Below are positions 63,401-64,000 of a stretch of DNA of 64,000 bases, piece by piece. The translations under genes and the position numbers were made by a program. Source of the DNA: DATFVJ01 sp963820395 (lineage in GTDB: Bacteria > Actinomycetota > Actinomycetes > Streptosporangiales > Streptosporangiaceae). The stretch covers positions 290,801 through 354,800 of the forward strand of contig CAWGAE010000012.1 in NCBI GenBank assembly GCA_963820395.1, read 5' to 3'. The notes under the pieces were generated by a model, which saw only the letters and a list, made by a program, of their open reading frames with translations, was not told the DNA's origin and made no database searches. Position 1 is the first letter of the stretch; every line of letters begins with the position of its first letter.

Positions 63401-64000
63401 CGAGGACGTCGTCGGCGAAACCCTGTAGTGCCTTCTTGGGCCCGACCTCGACGAATACGCGCGCCCCCGCGTCGTAGAGCGTGTGCAGCCCCTTGACGAA
63501 CTGCACCGGCGACGCGACCTGGCGGCCGAGCATGTCGAGCATCCGCTCGGTCACGTCTTGGTCGGAGCCCGTGACCGGATAGAACTCGCCGTTGACATTG
63601 GCGATGATCGGCAGGACGGGCGGCCTCAGCCCGAGCCTGGCGAGCTGGACCTTCAGCGGCTCGGTGATCGGGGCGACGATCGACGTGTGGAAGGCCATGC
63701 TGACCGGGATCCGCATGGCCGTACGCCCGGCCTCAACGAATTTCGCCACCGCCTCCTCGACGGCCGCCGTAGCGCCGCCGATGACGGCCTGATGATTGCT
63801 GTTGATGTTCGCCATGACGACGTAGCCGTCCGCCGCCGCCAGGGTCTGCTCGATCTCGCTAAGCGGGGCCATGACGGCCGCCATCGCACCGGGGTCGGGG
63901 ATATCCAGGCTGGCCATCTCGCGGCCGCGGGCACTAACAGCCTCCATGGTGGCCCCGAACGTTAGGGCGCCTGCGGCCATGAGTGCCCCGTACTCGCCTA
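56937..64000 (-). CDS. PUFA-synthase-like megasynthase (AT-KS-ACPx7-KR), cut by window edge
   Basis: The frame is open to the right edge and there reads GEYGAL, the end of an AT nucleophile motif, so the gene starts outside. Counting from Met at 63980: AT to about 230 (MAFHTSIV); Ala/Pro linker; KS 366-870 with Cys615 in LNAACAST, His762 in FISHETYT and His802 in NTKGFTGHAMGAG. A Pro/Val/Ala repeat linker follows, then seven ACP repeats, each with DLGVDTVKQAEVF, and the structural half of a KR (RVIVMADEGGVGDALVGRLG to about 57465). Beyond 57460 this frame is an Arg-rich shadow of the KR-DH gene. Tandem ACPs recall PfaA-type polyunsaturated fatty acid synthases. The phosphopantetheine Ser (usually DSxxx) is Thr in all seven. 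Product unknown; a long-chain lipid or polyketide is likely. Confidence 0.8.
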   Translation of the reverse strand, partial: GEYGALMAAGALTFGATMEAVSARGREMASLDIPDPGAMAAVMAPLSEIEQTLAAADGYVVMANINSNHQAVIGGATAAVEEAVAKFVEAGRTAMRIPVSMAFHTSIVAPITEPLKVQLARLGLRPPVLPIIANVNGEFYPVTGSDQDVTERMLDMLGRQVASPVQFVKGLHTLYDAGARVFVEVGPKKALQGFADDVLGQDPDVFSLFTNHPKFGEIPSFNAALCGLYAAGLGYGAAAAPASVAPPAPTVVQAAAPAQASTLAAEPAAAPAEAEPEPVPAQPVASAAPAAAAAPAAAEPAAAAAPTPAAATAPARPATQAMARAAPSTATITGITMPSERYTELGHLVADILDRNPHLLPGSAATQWPGVMEPVVITGAALGLPGVPRVFDDENVAKILAGQQFIGSVPHEQRRDIANKHITRLVKSEKGDPVFKTIDDEADVIKLAGRYGSYSVVEDFGVDPERDLALDPVTRLAIGAGIDALRDAGIPLVHSYHTTTLGTQLPGPWRLPDEMRDETGVIFGSAFPGIDSVIEDVNKYQEDRARRHELATLEDVRAMITSADGAVAEIDRRIAELRQAIESDPFVFDRRYLFRALPMGHSQFAEVIGARGPNTQLNAACASTAQALSVAEDWIRAGRCRRVVIISADDVASDTTIPWTGSGFLASGAAATDELVEDAALPFDRRRHGMILGSGTAGLVVESAEAARERGIRPICEMLAGVTANSAFHGTRLDVDHISQVMDQLMHRAAQHGIDPHAIAANTVFISHETYTPARGGSASAEINGLRHIFGPDADSVVIANTKGFTGHAMGAGIEEVVAVKALETGIVPPVANFREIDPELGAINLSRGGTYPVTYALRFAAGFGSQMAMALLRWVEPPDGIHRAPDELGYAYRVADKAVWESWLSRVSHRENPQLEVVQRRLRVVDDGPPATKPAARPAAKAAPAQQATTASAATPAPAAVPTPAPVPPPAAVPTPAPVPTPAPVPPPAPVPPPAPVPPPAPAPPPAAAPPPAPAPAPAYAAMPASSPAAEPAAADGRPAGGAAPAAAHTPAAEPAASDGQPAVSNPPTPSAMQAAMQADNPAAITEAVVDIVERLTGYPRDLLDVDLDLEADLGVDTVKQAEVFAAVREQFGIPRDDNMKLREFPTLAHVIGFVRDKTLEIAESLAAVEAAAAPAPSAAQEQDPVAEAVVDIVERLTGYPRDLLDVDLDLEADLGVDTVKQAEVFAAVREQFGIPRDDNMKLREFPTLAHVIGFVRDKTSGAEPRPPAPDPATAPAGPDELGLDFVSAEIVQIVADMTGYPPELLDTDLDLEADLGVDTVKQAEVFAAVRDRFGIPRDDNLKLREFPTLAHVIAFARDRGRPTAPAAETPAAPAQPAAAPAPAEPAAAAAPAAGPADLEEITAQIVQIVADMTGYPPELLDTDLDLEADLGVDTVKQAEVFAAVRAQFGIPRDDNMKLREFPTLAHVIAFARDRGQGAAPAAAQPQAAAPAAPAPAAPAQPAAQPAPAAAAPPAPAEPAAAAAPAAGPADLEEITAQIVQIVADMTGYPPELLDTDLDLEADLGVDTVKQAEVFAAVREQFGIPRDDNMKLREFPTLAHVIAFARDRGQGAAPAAAQPQAAAPAAAAVPAAAAAPATPAPAAPAPAAPAQPAAQPAPAAAPAEPAAAAAPAAGPADLEEITAQIVQIVADMTGYPPELLDTDLDLEADLGVDTVKQAEVFAAVRAQFGIPRDDNMKLREFPTLAHVIAFARDRGQGAAPAAAQPQAAAPAAPAPAAPVPAAPAQPAVQPAPAAAAPPAPAEPAAAAAPAAGPADLEEITAQIVQIVADMTGYPPELLDTDLDLEADLGVDTVKQAEVFAAVRAQFGIPRDDNMKLREFPTLAHVIAFARDRGQGAAPAAAQPQAAAPAAAAVPAAAAAPATPAPAAAPPVTAPVRPRVVPRAEPAFKGDVSAAERLPRRVPGPVLRPPSAWCKPTGVTLDGSSRVIVMADEGGVGDALVGRLGALGVTTLVLQPGCTKDDLELKLTGWLADGPVHGVYWLAALDVEPPIPDLDLASWREALRRRVKNLYATVRQLDAADQLGPRGTFLVSATRLGGYHGYDEAGAQAPLGGAVTGFTKAYGRERTDMLVKAVDFPVSGETGAVADALIEETRRDQGAVEIGLAGSRRWAVGVREVPFGADSDGRGHGPRQGHGVRHHWGRRRYRVGDRRGSGRGQRWWHLPPARPDAGARPGRRGSGPVQHRPRRPESDHPGTPCRERQEAHAGAHRARACAIRAALLGADRDRLGPRGRGRGVLPRGRSHQARRCRGRVRGHPRAARARRCPAARGRAGNQPRHRGQGTAGVRPCLRREE
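58318..60740 (-). repeat. Seven tandem acyl-carrier-domain repeats
   Basis: Seven carrier-domain cassettes, about 225 bases each and separated by Ala/Pro linkers of 75-210 bases, lie at about 60536-60740, 60236-60460, 59920-60150, 59575-59800, 59170-59395, 58735-58960 and 58318-58545. The last four are nearly identical in DNA, including silent positions, as are the first two to each other. The reverse-complemented core gtcgacacggtcaagcag occurs in every copy. Such identity implies recent duplication or gene conversion. Confidence 0.85.

Overview
The window is high-GC DNA from an actinomycete. The evidence is the pervasive G/C third codon position, the frequent GTG and TTG starts, an actinobacterial-type order of haem genes (hemE, DUF3000, rnd, hemG, hemQ), a coproporphyrin-dependent haem pathway (HemQ), a ppk1-mutT1 pair and a giant WD40/STAND ATPase. 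I cannot name the genus. I found no rRNA, tRNA, CRISPR array, transposase or integrase.

Layout, left to right. 0-2 kb: the 3' end of dxs, then fprA, which carries an odd repeat-encoded N-terminal extension. 2-9 kb: a purine/amino-acid catabolism island in decay. It holds an 8-oxoguanine-deaminase-like amidohydrolase lacking a key Asp, a stub of xdhB, an intact succinyl-CoA:acetate CoA-transferase, arcC, a frameshifted threonine-synthase-like remnant and an intact PLP enzyme. 9.5-13 kb: ppk1 and mutT1 overlap and are followed by an internally deleted sugar-alcohol dehydrogenase pseudogene. 13-25.7 kb: a secreted protease, then rnd, DUF3000, a zinc ribbon, hemE, hemG and hemQ. A copper/cytochrome-oxidase assembly module (ctaG, a membrane protein, SCO1, a lipoprotein, and a half-length second ctaG) lies between hemE and hemG. 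26-33 kb: membrane proteins and lipoproteins of unknown role, then a gene graveyard (NHL propeller, caspase-like protease, GMC oxidoreductase, GH5 cellulase and GNAT remnants) around one intact PIG-L deacetylase.

33-44 kb: a HAD phosphatase with a glutamine synthetase homologue, a divergent IlvD/Edd dehydratase preceded by two leader hairpins, a PAC2 protein, a HhH-GPD protein, an amidohydrolase/thioesterase pair, DUF72, an XRE-cupin regulator and a 2-hydroxyacid dehydrogenase. Two copies of a roughly 50-bp palindromic repeat lie at 35.3 and 42.05 kb. 44-49 kb: a 1343-residue HTH-STAND-WD40 protein with an 18-nt tandem repeat expanded inside its propeller.

49-64 kb is the most striking region, a probable secondary-lipid/polyketide locus. 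It has a phosphopantetheinyl transferase, a single-chain acyl-CoA carboxylase with the domain order of eukaryotic ACC, and a PUFA-synthase-like megasynthase running off the right edge (AT-KS-seven tandem ACPs-KR-DH). All seven ACP repeats have Thr where the phosphopantetheine-bearing Ser is expected. The megasynthase reading frame changes between its two KR portions, so it is either two polypeptides or one frameshifted gene. The carboxylase probably supplies malonyl-type extender units and the transferase would be expected to prime carriers, which makes the Ser-to-Thr exchange the key puzzle of the window.
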